NCBI GenBank assembly: GCA_009908735.1
Contig: JAAAOR010000104.1
Location: forward strand, 1 to 8,212
Direction: 5' to 3'
From: Spirochaetota bacterium
GTDB taxonomy: Bacteria; Spirochaetota; Spirochaetia; DSM-27196; PWMO01
DNA length: 8,212 nt
The stretch's first letter is position 1; each line of letters starts with the position of its first letter. Made by a program: the position numbers and the translations under genes. Of this stretch, positions 1 to 6,850 are shown piece by piece. The notes below the pieces were generated by a model, which saw only the letters and a program-made list of their open reading frames with translations, did not search any database and was not told where the DNA came from.

Positions 1-2
1 AC

Positions 3-329
3 AGACTCGACGTCCTTCCCAATCCTGACAGTGGTATTGCGATAAAATACTTCTTCGAGGATCCCAACGCCGACCCGACGGCGGCGCTCACGCTCCTCAA
101 CCCCGAAACGGGTCTTGCCATCTCGGTACGAGCCGACCCCGGCGTTGCACCGTGGTTCGGCGTGTGGTGCAACGCCCGCGGCCTGTTCGGGCACATTAAC
201 CTCGCTATTGAGCCGGCTTCCGCACCCATGGACACGTTGTCAGCTGCGGCTCGTCTCGGGCGTCTTCCACGGCTTCCGCCGAGCTCCTCGACATCGTGGT
301 GGATGGAGGTCTCGGTCAGCAACCTTTGA
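3..329 (+). CDS. C-terminal part of an aldose-epimerase-like (galactose-mutarotase-fold) protein, 5' end outside window
   Basis: An open frame enters from the left edge (first full codon at base 3) and ends at TGA 327-329, giving the last 108 residues of a protein. The tail contains WFGVWCNARG, then NLAIEPASAPMDTLSAAARLG, then a Pro/Ser turn and WWMEVSVSN. This resembles the C-terminal end of aldose 1-epimerase-like proteins: a lone W, an N-x-A-x-E-P stretch, a D-x-L helix and a final beta strand rich in W. From that resemblance I infer a carbohydrate-binding mutarotase fold; the catalytic His and Glu of true mutarotases lie outside the window, so substrate and activity are unknown. It has no start codon here because it is cut by the window edge. 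Codon use (GAC, CTC, GGC rich) looks normal for this genome. It converges on clpC across a 154-base spacer. I am fairly sure it is coding and less sure of the family. Confidence 0.72.
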   Translation, partial: RLDVLPNPDSGIAIKYFFEDPNADPTAALTLLNPETGLAISVRADPGVAPWFGVWCNARGLFGHINLAIEPASAPMDTLSAAARLGRLPRLPPSSSTSWWMEVSVSNL

Positions 330-416
330 GATCTCCGACTCTATCGACGCGGTCAGAGCCCGGGTTCTCTTCTACGCCACATGCCTGTACGACTTCGATA
401 CGCGCGATGGAAGTAC

Positions 417-448
417 GCAAACGAAAGCGGCCCCGTTTCCGGGGCCGC
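417..448 (-). terminator. Rho-independent terminator of the mcsA-mcsB-clpC operon
   Basis: On the minus strand a perfect 9-base-pair GC stem (GCGGCCCCG / CGGGGCCGC, 427-448) is closed by a GAAA tetraloop and followed by TTTCGTTTGC. It begins 35 bases after the clpC stop codon. The U-rich side is on the minus strand only; on the plus strand the stem is followed by GTTGGCTG, so it should work mainly for clpC. It may also help stop the converging plus-strand gene. Confidence 0.85.
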
Positions 449-483
449 GTTGGCTGTAAATCTGATAGTTCGGCGGCGCCGGC

Positions 484-2988
484 TTAGTTCGCCGTCACCG
501 GCACCTGTGCCTCCGGCTTTTTTGTATTCTTGGCGCGGAAGTGGATCTTTCCGTTTCGGATGCTCACCACCACGTGGCTACCTTCATGGAACCTGCCCTT
601 GAGGATCTCCAGCGAGAGAGGATCTTCCACTTCCTTCTGGATGGTCCGTCGTAGCGGGCGGGCACCGAACTTGACATCGACGCCCTGATTGATGAGGTAC
701 TCCTTCGCCTTCTTGGTAACCTCGAGCACGATCTCCTTCTCCGCGAGGCGGGTCTGCACCTCGCCAAGCAGAATCTCGAGAATGCGCTTAACCTCGCCGT
801 GCTGCAGGCTGTGAAAGACCACCGTCTCATCGACACGATTGAGGAACTCCGGACGGAACAGCCGCCTGAGCTCGTTCATCGCTGAGGACTTGATCTCTCG
901 ATAGTTCATCATGTCCTCGTCGGTCTGAAAGCCGACCATCGACTCGCGGGAGAACTCCCGCGCGCCGACATTCGACGTCATGATCATGATGGTATTCCGA
1001 AAGGAAACCGTGTGTCCAAGATTGTCCTGCAGCTGCCCTTCCTCGAGGACCTGCAGCAGGATGTTGAATACGTCAGGATGGGCCTTCTCGATTTCGTCGA
1101 GCAAGATGACGCTGTAGGGCTTTCGGCGGATCTTCTCGGTGAGAAGGCCACCCTCGTCATAGCCGACGTAGCCCGGAGGTGCACCCACGAGACGCGACAC
1201 GTTGTGCTTCTCCATGAAGTCCGACATGTCGATACGCACGAGCGACTCGTCACTACCGAACATAAACGCAGCAAGGCTCTTGGCCAGAAGCGTCTTTCCC
1301 ACGCCGGTGGGACCGAGGAAGATGAACGAGCCCATGGGCCGCTCCGGTGCACTGAGGCCCGTTCGAGACCGTCGGATGGCCGAGGAGATGGCGTTGATCG
1401 CATCGTCCTGGCCGATGACACTCTTGTGGAGCTCCTCCTCTATGTGGAGGAGTTTCTCCTGTTCGCTCTGCGCGATGCGCGCGAGCGGGATTCCGGTGAT
1501 GTCGGCCAGCACGTACTGCACGTCGTCGGAGTCCACCACGTTCTGCTCGGTCTTCAGCGTTACCTTCCACTGGTTCTTCAGGGCTTCAACGCGGCCTTTG
1601 AGCTGGCGAACCTCGTCGCGTACTGCGGCGGCGCGCTCGTAGTTCTGCGAGTTCACCAGCGAGAGCTTTTCCTGGTTCAAACGGTCTATCTGGCGCTCGA
1701 GATCGGCAAGCTCGGTCGGGCGAACGCTGTTGTGGATGCGCTTCCGCGACCCTGCCTCGTCGATGAGGTCGATGGCCTTATCCGGCAAGAATCGATCCGG
1801 CACATATCGTCGCGAGAGCATCGCGGCCACCTCGAGGGCGCCCGGCGTGAAGGAGACATTGTGATGGTCCTCGTAGCGCTCCTTGATACCCTTCAGAATC
1901 TCAATGGTCTCATCGACCGACGGCTCGTCAACGAAGATCGTCTGGAAGCGGCGCTCCAGCGCCGCGTCCTTCTCAATGTACTTCTTGTACTCGTTCAGTG
2001 TGGTCGCACCCACGCACTGGATCTCGCCACGCGATAGGGCGGGCTTCAGCATGTTCGATGCGTCGATCGCACCCTCGGCGCCTCCGGCACCAATGATGGT
2101 GTGGAGCTCGTCGATGAATAGGACGACGTTTCCGGCGTTGATGATCTCTTTCATCACACGCTTGAGCCGCTCCTCGAACTCACCACGGTACTTGGTACCG
2201 GCTATGAGGGATGCAAGATCGAGGGTGAGCACTCGCTTTCCGATGAGCACTTCCGGCGCCGAGCCGTCGATGATCTCCTGCGCGAGGCCCTCAACGATTG
2301 CCGTTTTCCCGACACCGGGCTCTCCGATGAGCACGGGGTTGTTCTTCGTTCGACGCGCCAGTATCTGGATGACACGATCTATTTCTTTGTCACGTCCCAC
2401 TACCGGATCGAGCTTGTCTTCACGGGCCAGTTCAGTCAGGTCCCGTGCGAATTCGTCCAGCGTAGGTGTGGATTTCTTTCCGGTTTGTCCTTGCTGCATT
2501 TTTCTCTTCTGCTGGGGCAGCTTAGATGCCGTCGCACCACCGCCGGTGGTGGACCCGCTCAGCTCGGCAATCACTTCTCTCAACGTGTCTATCGTCACGT
2601 TATGCTTGCCGAGAAACTTCGTCGTTTCGCCATTCGGCTCACGCAGACACGCGAGCAAAAGATGCTCGGTGCCGATATACTCATGTCCGAGGTTTCTCGC
2701 CTCCTCAGCGGAGTCCTCGAGGACTTTTTTGCCCCGGGGCGACGGGGGCACATCGCCGAGGATGAACCCGCCGCGCTTCTTGGGAATAGCTTTCTCGAGC
2801 TCGAGCTGCATCTTTGCAGGATCGATCATGACTTTCTCGAGCGCCTTATATCCAAGTCCGCCTCCCTCTTTAAGGAGGGCGAGAACGATGTGTTCGGGGA
2901 GCAATTGGTCCGAGTGAAAGCGCTTTGCCTCGTCCTGGGCAAGTATAGTCAGCACCTTCTGTGCTCGTTGCGTTAGTCCTTTGAACAT
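484..2988 (-). CDS. clpC: ClpC, class I Hsp100 AAA+ unfoldase, ATP-binding subunit of the ClpCP protease
   Basis: Hexameric ATP-driven unfoldase that threads damaged or tagged proteins into ClpP in the cytoplasm. The 834 residues carry the full ClpC layout. Residues 1-145 hold two Clp N-domain repeats. AAA module 1 has Walker A GEPGVGKT (222-229), Walker B LFIDE (290-294) and arginines 346-347. The middle domain lies near 415-475 with a UVR-like [12 protein letters not shown] segment, the hallmark separating ClpC from ClpA and ClpE. AAA module 2 has Walker A GPTGVGKT (559-566), Walker B ILLDE (628-632) and the ClpP-docking VGF loop (685-687). The C-terminal D2-small domain includes FGARPLRR. 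Glu32 and Glu108 match the positions reported to bind phospho-arginine in the Bacillus subtilis ClpC N-domain. The linker between N-domain and D1 (about 145-175) is longer and more basic than in B. subtilis. ATG at 2988 has GGGAGG six bases upstream (2995-3000). It follows mcsB by 16 bases and is last in the operon. Confidence 0.97.
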   Translation of the reverse strand: MFKGLTQRAQKVLTILAQDEAKRFHSDQLLPEHIVLALLKEGGGLGYKALEKVMIDPAKMQLELEKAIPKKRGGFILGDVPPSPRGKKVLEDSAEEARNLGHEYIGTEHLLLACLREPNGETTKFLGKHNVTIDTLREVIAELSGSTTGGGATASKLPQQKRKMQQGQTGKKSTPTLDEFARDLTELAREDKLDPVVGRDKEIDRVIQILARRTKNNPVLIGEPGVGKTAIVEGLAQEIIDGSAPEVLIGKRVLTLDLASLIAGTKYRGEFEERLKRVMKEIINAGNVVLFIDELHTIIGAGGAEGAIDASNMLKPALSRGEIQCVGATTLNEYKKYIEKDAALERRFQTIFVDEPSVDETIEILKGIKERYEDHHNVSFTPGALEVAAMLSRRYVPDRFLPDKAIDLIDEAGSRKRIHNSVRPTELADLERQIDRLNQEKLSLVNSQNYERAAAVRDEVRQLKGRVEALKNQWKVTLKTEQNVVDSDDVQYVLADITGIPLARIAQSEQEKLLHIEEELHKSVIGQDDAINAISSAIRRSRTGLSAPERPMGSFIFLGPTGVGKTLLAKSLAAFMFGSDESLVRIDMSDFMEKHNVSRLVGAPPGYVGYDEGGLLTEKIRRKPYSVILLDEIEKAHPDVFNILLQVLEEGQLQDNLGHTVSFRNTIMIMTSNVGAREFSRESMVGFQTDEDMMNYREIKSSAMNELRRLFRPEFLNRVDETVVFHSLQHGEVKRILEILLGEVQTRLAEKEIVLEVTKKAKEYLINQGVDVKFGARPLRRTIQKEVEDPLSLEILKGRFHEGSHVVVSIRNGKIHFRAKNTKKPEAQVPVTAN

Positions 2989-3004
2989 TCAGATCCTCCC
3001 AGAG

Positions 3005-4042
3005 TCAGCGCTGTGACTCGAGGTACCGCCGCAGCAGTACCGCTCGCTGCTCGTCTTCGTTCTCTTGTGTGTCGTCGATGCCGTAACCCTTCAGTGAGTG
3101 AACAACATGAGAACGTTGCGTGAGGAAGAACAACGATGTTGCCTGTGCCAACGTTATCTCCTGTGCCATGCCCAGTGCCACGCCAAGTCTCAACCACGAC
3201 AGTAGCCGGAATGCTTCCGTCCGCGTAAGGCAACGTGAATACGACAGGATTCCCATTGCCCGGTACACGGCGTCCTCGGTTTCACCCCTGCGGGAACCTG
3301 TCAGGCTTTCCCGCATCTGTCGCTCATAATCTACCAATTGCATTGTCGCACGTTCAAGCTTTTCGACAATCTCTTCCTCGCCGGCCCCAAGTGTCTGCCT
3401 GGAGGCCAATTGGTATACATCGCCAAGTGACTCCGTCCCCTCAAGCGCAAATCCACGAACCGAGAATCCCTCCTTCCAGATCGTGCCGAGCGCCTCTTCG
3501 AGAAGCCCCATCCCCCGCAGGGCGGGAAGGTGAAGCATAGTCGAGGCCCGCAACCCCGTTCCCAGGTCATCGAGGCGCGCGGTGAGATATCCCCACTCGA
3601 GCGAAACCGAAACCGGGTATTCATCCTCTAAACTATCGTCAATCTCATCGCCATCGTCGAGCGCTCCGCGCAAATCCAGTCCACCGCGAAAGCTCACGAT
3701 CCGAAGATGGTCAACGTTATTCACCTGCACCGCCAGCCGCTCGTCATTTCTCAGGTACAGCGGCCCCGCGTCGACGGCGGGCTCGGCCGGGAAGAAGTTG
3801 CGCTCGACGAGAAGCTCGCGAAAACCCTCTGTATCGGTGTCGAACGCACCGAACTCTCCCTCACGATCTGAGAAATACTCCGCAAGGCTATCCTCGAGCT
3901 CGGCCCTCTCGTGCGACTGCATGAACCCCGGGAAAGCGTAGCCCACCACGTTTCGGGCCAGGCGTATGCGCGAGGACATGACAACGTCTTGCTCCGGCCC
4001 CTGGTCGGAGAACCAGCTCGTTTCGTGCTGCAAATCAGCCAT
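3005..4042 (-). CDS. mcsB: McsB-like guanido-kinase-fold protein with a degenerate active site (possible pseudokinase or ClpC adaptor)
   Basis: 345 residues in the phosphagen/arginine-kinase fold, collinear with Bacillus McsB, which phosphorylates protein arginines and delivers them to ClpCP. Retained: SSRIRLARN (23-31) with the ATP-phosphate arginines, GTGLRAS (161-167), and RGFALEG with Arg196 and Glu201, matching B. subtilis Arg207 and Glu212. Changed: the acidic pair of the NEEDH substrate loop is Asn109-Val110, the conserved Cys (Cys167 in B. subtilis, reported essential) is Arg156, and the allosteric RDXXRA pocket is EDEQRA (329-334). I checked the codons at these positions in the DNA. 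The frame is intact with no stop or frameshift and selection-like conservation elsewhere, so this is a working gene whose chemistry is in doubt. ATG 4042 is preferred: GAGG (4049-4052) lies six bases upstream, while the in-frame GTG at 4045 would be only three away. It overlaps mcsA by eight bases, suggesting coupled translation. Family is sure; activity is open. Confidence 0.9.
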   Translation of the reverse strand: MADLQHETSWFSDQGPEQDVVMSSRIRLARNVVGYAFPGFMQSHERAELEDSLAEYFSDREGEFGAFDTDTEGFRELLVERNFFPAEPAVDAGPLYLRNDERLAVQVNNVDHLRIVSFRGGLDLRGALDDGDEIDDSLEDEYPVSVSLEWGYLTARLDDLGTGLRASTMLHLPALRGMGLLEEALGTIWKEGFSVRGFALEGTESLGDVYQLASRQTLGAGEEEIVEKLERATMQLVDYERQMRESLTGSRRGETEDAVYRAMGILSYSRCLTRTEAFRLLSWLRLGVALGMAQEITLAQATSLFFLTQRSHVVHSLKGYGIDDTQENEDEQRAVLLRRYLESQR

Positions 4043-4532
4043 CACTTACCTCGCGGTCCATGACCGAGAGCTCATCCCGCAGACGCGCGGCCCCCTCGTA
4101 ATCTTCCGCGGCCACGGCGGCCTCGAGGCGCCGCCGCACCCTCTCGCGGTCCACGAAAAAACGCTTGTAGATCAGGAGGCGCTCCGGATACTTACCGGCA
4201 TGCTGAGCAGGGCTCGGCCGCCGTTCCAGAATGGAACGGATTTCTTCCTCGAATACGGCGTAGCACTGTGCACAGCCGACCTGACCCGTCCGGCGGATAT
4301 CACGGTAGAGCCGGCCGCAGCCGTCGCAGCCGGCATCCTCTTCCGCCTCAGGATCTGCGCTGAAAGCCCCGGATACCAGCTCTTGCACGCTCGGCGTGGG
4401 CATGCTGGTTTCCGGCTCGATACCCAGGTCGAGTGCGCAGTCTTCGCAGAGCATCAGCTCTTCGGTCTGCTTCCCCCAAGTCCGCTGAATCTTGATCACG
4501 CCTTCCCGTTCCCCGCAGATATTACACAGCAC
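4035..4532 (-). CDS. mcsA: McsA-like zinc-binding UVR-motif protein, McsB partner/activator
   Basis: 165 residues. Four CXXC pairs at Cys3/6, Cys29/32, Cys69/72 and Cys87/90 form two predicted zinc-binding units, followed by HAGK (111-114) and a C-terminal UVR motif EDYEGAARLRDEL (143-155). This is the domain order of Bacillus McsA (about 185 residues), the activator of McsB and a link to ClpC. The B. subtilis protein has a longer region between the zinc units; here a short acidic stretch (DPEAEED) replaces it. The start is GTG at 4532 with GGGAGG (4537-4542) four bases upstream; the nearby ATG at 4535-4533 is out of frame. It is the first gene of mcsA-mcsB-clpC and its stop lies inside the mcsB start region (ATGGCTGA). 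The UVR motif is also found in UvrB/UvrC, but the zinc pairs and the neighbours make McsA the clear call. Confidence 0.93.
   Translation of the reverse strand: MLCNICGEREGVIKIQRTWGKQTEELMLCEDCALDLGIEPETSMPTPSVQELVSGAFSADPEAEEDAGCDGCGRLYRDIRRTGQVGCAQCYAVFEEEIRSILERRPSPAQHAGKYPERLLIYKRFFVDRERVRRRLEAAVAAEDYEGAARLRDELSVMDREVSDG
4049..4052 (-). promoter_or_regulatory. Shine-Dalgarno deciding the mcsB start
   Basis: GAGG on the minus strand lies six bases from ATG 4042 but only three from the in-frame GTG 4045. The spacing favours the ATG. The site is inside the last codons of mcsA, consistent with translational coupling. Confidence 0.6.
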
Positions 4533-4624
4533 ATTGCCTCCCGGTGTTCAGTCTACATCGCATGCGGCGGCAATGCAAAAGACACATGACGGATTCTAGT
4601 TTCTCAGCACCGTGTGTGTGCGTG

Positions 4625-4653
4625 AATTTAGTTTATTTTCTCTCAAAAGACAA
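4625..4653 (-). promoter_or_regulatory. Candidate sigma70-type promoter for mcsA-mcsB-clpC
   Basis: On the minus strand TTGTCT (-35, 4648-4653) is followed after 17 bases by TAAATT (-10, 4625-4630), each 4/6 to consensus, in the most AT-rich part of the spacer. This predicts a start near 4617 and a leader of about 85 bases. A perfect TTGACA lies just upstream (4672-4677), but I see no good -10 at 16-18 bases from it. Confidence is limited because AT-rich DNA yields such matches by chance. Confidence 0.4.
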
Positions 4654-4679
4654 GTTGCGAAATTCTGGGGGTGTCAAGA

Positions 4680-4692
4680 AGCGTGTTGGTAA
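4680..4692. repeat. Promoter-proximal arm of a 13-base inverted repeat
   Basis: The plus strand reads AGCGTGTTGGTAA, the exact reverse complement of 4807-4819. It lies two bases upstream of a perfect TTGACA when read on the mcsA strand, which is where an activator or operator site would sit. It could instead be the end of a small element. Confidence 0.6.
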
Positions 4693-4806
4693 AATGCCGA
4701 TAATTCGTTTCGGGTGTGAGAGATTTGCGTTATCTCGACTTCCGCGTCGAACTGTGCAGCCCGTTTAGCGTGTAACGATCCGCGCGGCCTGGACTTGCAT
4801 GCGCAC

Positions 4807-4819
4807 TTACCAACACGCT
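4807..4819. repeat. Distal arm of a 13-base inverted repeat
   Basis: The plus strand reads TTACCAACACGCT, perfectly complementary to the arm at 4680-4692. Two more pairs form after one mismatch (4678/4821 and 4677/4822). The arm begins 14 bases downstream of the lolE stop codon in the lol reading direction. Confidence 0.6.
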
Positions 4820-4832
4820 GCTATATACCCCA

Positions 4833-6173
4833 TTAGTGCCGTCTCATTACCTCGAGCGGCCGAATCCACCCGGCACGGTAGGCCGGCACCAGGGCCGCGA
4901 CGGCGGCCAAGAGCACCGTAAGCGCGGACACCGCGAACAGCTGAACGGGGTCAACAGTAATCGGAATAGTCTCCAGGTAGAACTCCGAGTGAAAGACATT
5001 GAGGTTGCGGGGCACGTCGTCGACCAGGGGCGAGAGCAGGAGATACACGCCGCCCTGTATCCAGTCCGCGATTGCCTCGATCGCGGCAAGCACGCCGTTT
5101 ATGTTGATCGCGAGAGCAAGTCCCACGGCAAGCCCGAGCGCGGCACCGAGCACACCGGTGAAGAACCCGGCAAGGACGAACACCCGGCGGATGCCCGCCG
5201 GACTCGCACCGATACTTTTCAGAATGGCAATCTCGGACTGCTTTTCGAGGACGAGCATCACCAGGGACGAGGAGATGTTGACCGCTGCGACCACCACGAT
5301 GAGGGCCATGATGAAAACCAGGAGATTTTTGGTGGTGCGAAAAGACATGTAGCGTGAGCGCTCGAGCTCGTACCAGGTAAAAAGACGCCACTCGACTCCC
5401 AAGCTGCGGGCGATCTCATTTGCCAGGTACCGCGCCTGTCCGCCGCGTCCGCTCGAGAAGAGTGGATTCGGCAGGGAGTATGGCTCGTTGATTTTAACGC
5501 CGAGGATCTGCCGGCTCGATGCGGGAGGAAGTACGCGCATGCCCCTCTCGAGGGGCATGAAGACCCACAGCTGATCCAGCTCCTGATAGCCGGTGCTGAT
5601 GACGCCGGCCACGGTGAAACGCGACACGCGCGGCAGGAAGGCGCCGTTGTCCAGCGGCCTCACGGTGAGAAGACGCACGGGATCGCCAGGCTCGACACTT
5701 AGCGCCTCGGCCAGACCGCGGCCGAGGACTACGCTGTTCTCGCCGGAGAGGTCGAAGCTGCCCGCCTCTACCTCGACGTATCGGCGAAGCCCGGCGTCGT
5801 TGGACCAGGCGTCCGCGGGAATCGCGCGGATGGTGACGCCGCTCCGGTCCGTCTCGGAGGAGAGGAGTCCCATACCGCGGCGCTCGGGCGTCACCACGGT
5901 CACACCAGGTAGGCCGCCGATACGGGCTGCAGCCTCCGAGACCTCCTCTGCGCTCATGTCGGGGGCGTGGATCGCCTGCAGATGGTAGGTCCCGGCCTCG
6001 ATGAAGCGGTCGGTTATGCCTTGTATCATACCATCGGCCAGTTGCATCACGACGACGAGCGGCACGAGGCTCACCGCCACGCCGATCACGGCGGAGCGTA
6101 TTCGTGCGCCGCCGCGCTCGCCGCGGCCCGCGAGGTAGCGGACCGAAAGAAAGAGGGACGCGAGCGGCTTCAT
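4833..6173 (-). CDS. lolE: LolC/LolE-family lipoprotein-release ABC permease (second permease, LolE position)
   Basis: 446-residue inner-membrane subunit of a LolCDE-type transporter that pulls mature lipoproteins out of the inner membrane for transfer to the periplasmic carrier. One N-terminal membrane helix (about 27-49) is followed by a large periplasmic domain (about 50-280). Three more helices follow: about 283-306 (LLVFIMALIVVVAAVNISSS), 330-355, and 411-434 ending in VPAYRAGWIRPLEVMRR. This is the MacB/FtsX-like four-helix layout with the usual EKQSEIAILKSIGAS coupling segment before the third helix. The length fits LolC/LolE (about 400-415 in E. coli) with some extra periplasmic residues. 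Its ATG overlaps the lolD stop as ATGA, and I see no strong Shine-Dalgarno, so it is probably translationally coupled. It is clearly diverged from the other permease, so the transporter is likely heteromeric. The letter E is assigned by gene order only. Confidence 0.88.
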   Translation of the reverse strand: MKPLASLFLSVRYLAGRGERGGARIRSAVIGVAVSLVPLVVVMQLADGMIQGITDRFIEAGTYHLQAIHAPDMSAEEVSEAAARIGGLPGVTVVTPERRGMGLLSSETDRSGVTIRAIPADAWSNDAGLRRYVEVEAGSFDLSGENSVVLGRGLAEALSVEPGDPVRLLTVRPLDNGAFLPRVSRFTVAGVISTGYQELDQLWVFMPLERGMRVLPPASSRQILGVKINEPYSLPNPLFSSGRGGQARYLANEIARSLGVEWRLFTWYELERSRYMSFRTTKNLLVFIMALIVVVAAVNISSSLVMLVLEKQSEIAILKSIGASPAGIRRVFVLAGFFTGVLGAALGLAVGLALAININGVLAAIEAIADWIQGGVYLLLSPLVDDVPRNLNVFHSEFYLETIPITVDPVQLFAVSALTVLLAAVAALVPAYRAGWIRPLEVMRRH

Positions 6174-6850
6174 GCGGTCGATACCCGTCCGTGGACGAGG
6201 TGGAGGTGATGCTCACCGCGCTCGGCAAGGCCGACATCGTGGGTGACGAGCAGCAGCGTCTTCCCGTACTCCCCCACGAGGTCGAAGAGGATTTTCTCGA
6301 CCGTGCGGCTGTTCTTTTCATCGAGGTTCCCGGTTGGCTCGTCGGCGAGGATGATCTCAGGATCGTTCACGAGCGCGCGGGCAACCGCCACGCGCTGGCG
6401 CTCACCTCCGGAGAGCTGGGTCGGGAAGTGATCCGTGCGGTCGGCGAGGCCCACATCCACGAGGAGCTTGCGGGCGTGCTCCATGGCCGCCTCGCGCGTG
6501 GTGCCGGTCATGAAGGCGGGCATCATGACGTTCTCCAGCGCCGTAAAATCCTTCAGCAGAAAGTGAAACTGGAACACCAGGCCCACGACGCTGCTGCGAT
6601 ACCGAGTCAACTGAGACTCCGGGAGTGAATCTACCCGATATCCGGCCGCCTCGATGCTGCCGCTACTCGGCGTATCGAGCCCCCCGACGAGGTTTAGCAG
6701 TGTACTCTTCCCCGAGCCGCTCTCTCCTGTGATGACCACCGTCTCGCCGGCGGCCACCGCTAAGTTGACGTCGGTAAGGATATGAAGCTCTTCAGCGCCG
6801 GTGACGAAGGTCTTTGCTACATGTGCCAGATCGAGAATCACGGTACTCAT
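6170..6850 (-). CDS. lolD: LolD, ATPase subunit of the lipoprotein-release ABC transporter
   Basis: 226 residues, close to E. coli LolD (233). All ABC ATPase motifs are present and intact: Walker A GESGSGKST (42-50), Q-loop Gln94 in VFQFHFLL, signature LSGGE (146-150), Walker B IILADEP (166-172, Asp170 and Glu171), D-loop GNLDEKNS (174-181) and switch His204. The stretch VFQFHFLLKDFTALENVMMP is typical of the LolD branch of the MacB/LolD/FtsE group and supports lipoprotein release over antibiotic efflux or cell division. It sits between the two permease genes with a 4-base ATGA overlap on each side, so the three proteins are probably made together. It should dimerise on the cytoplasmic face and drive the two permeases. 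Confidence 0.95.
   Translation of the reverse strand: MSTVILDLAHVAKTFVTGAEELHILTDVNLAVAAGETVVITGESGSGKSTLLNLVGGLDTPSSGSIEAAGYRVDSLPESQLTRYRSSVVGLVFQFHFLLKDFTALENVMMPAFMTGTTREAAMEHARKLLVDVGLADRTDHFPTQLSGGERQRVAVARALVNDPEIILADEPTGNLDEKNSRTVEKILFDLVGEYGKTLLLVTHDVGLAERGEHHLHLVHGRVSTA

Larger units (their letters stand above)
4533..4832. other. 300-base intergenic spacer between lolE and mcsA
   Basis: No convincing gene is present. The core is distinctly AT-richer than its surroundings (about 41% GC over 4621-4740 by my count, against roughly 60% or more in the coding regions). It holds the candidate mcsA promoter, both arms of a 13-base inverted repeat, a short (GT)n run at 4611-4624, and a small TCGAC/GTCGA stem at 4735-4750. 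I saw no clear GC stem plus T-tract for the lol operon, so how lol transcription ends is unclear. I found neither a CtsR-type heptad repeat nor a CIRCE element by eye. Confidence 0.7.

Noticed and set aside
115..459. Plus-strand open frame of 114 residues at the left end
   Set aside because: It overlaps the better-supported partial epimerase-like frame (3-329) and runs through the clpC terminator hairpin; its protein is low-complexity Arg/Pro/Ser.
1012..2037. Long plus-strand open frame (341 residues) opposite clpC, with another at 1883-2917
   Set aside because: These are antisense shadows of a highly conserved GC-rich gene; composition is atypical and neither shows a ribosome-binding site or family motifs.
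3005..4042. mcsB as a pseudogene
   Set aside because: The frame is full length with no stops or frameshifts, conserved motifs remain outside the changed sites, and it is tightly coupled to mcsA and clpC.
3966..4589. Plus-strand open frame (207 residues) opposite mcsA
   Set aside because: Antisense shadow of mcsA; no family features, and mcsA has eight conserved cysteines and a UVR motif.
4654..4677. TTGACA (4672-4677) on the minus strand as the main -35 box for mcsA
   Set aside because: The -35 is perfect but no acceptable -10 follows at 16-18 bases; the TTGTCT/TAAATT pair just downstream fits better.
4544..4768. Small plus-strand open frame (74 residues) in the lolE-mcsA spacer
   Set aside because: No convincing ribosome-binding site or recognisable motif. 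It runs antisense through the candidate promoter and one inverted-repeat arm.
4680..4819. A miniature transposable element defined by the 13-base inverted repeats
   Set aside because: I see no target-site duplication on the flanks and no second copy in the window, so the repeat is reported without calling it mobile.
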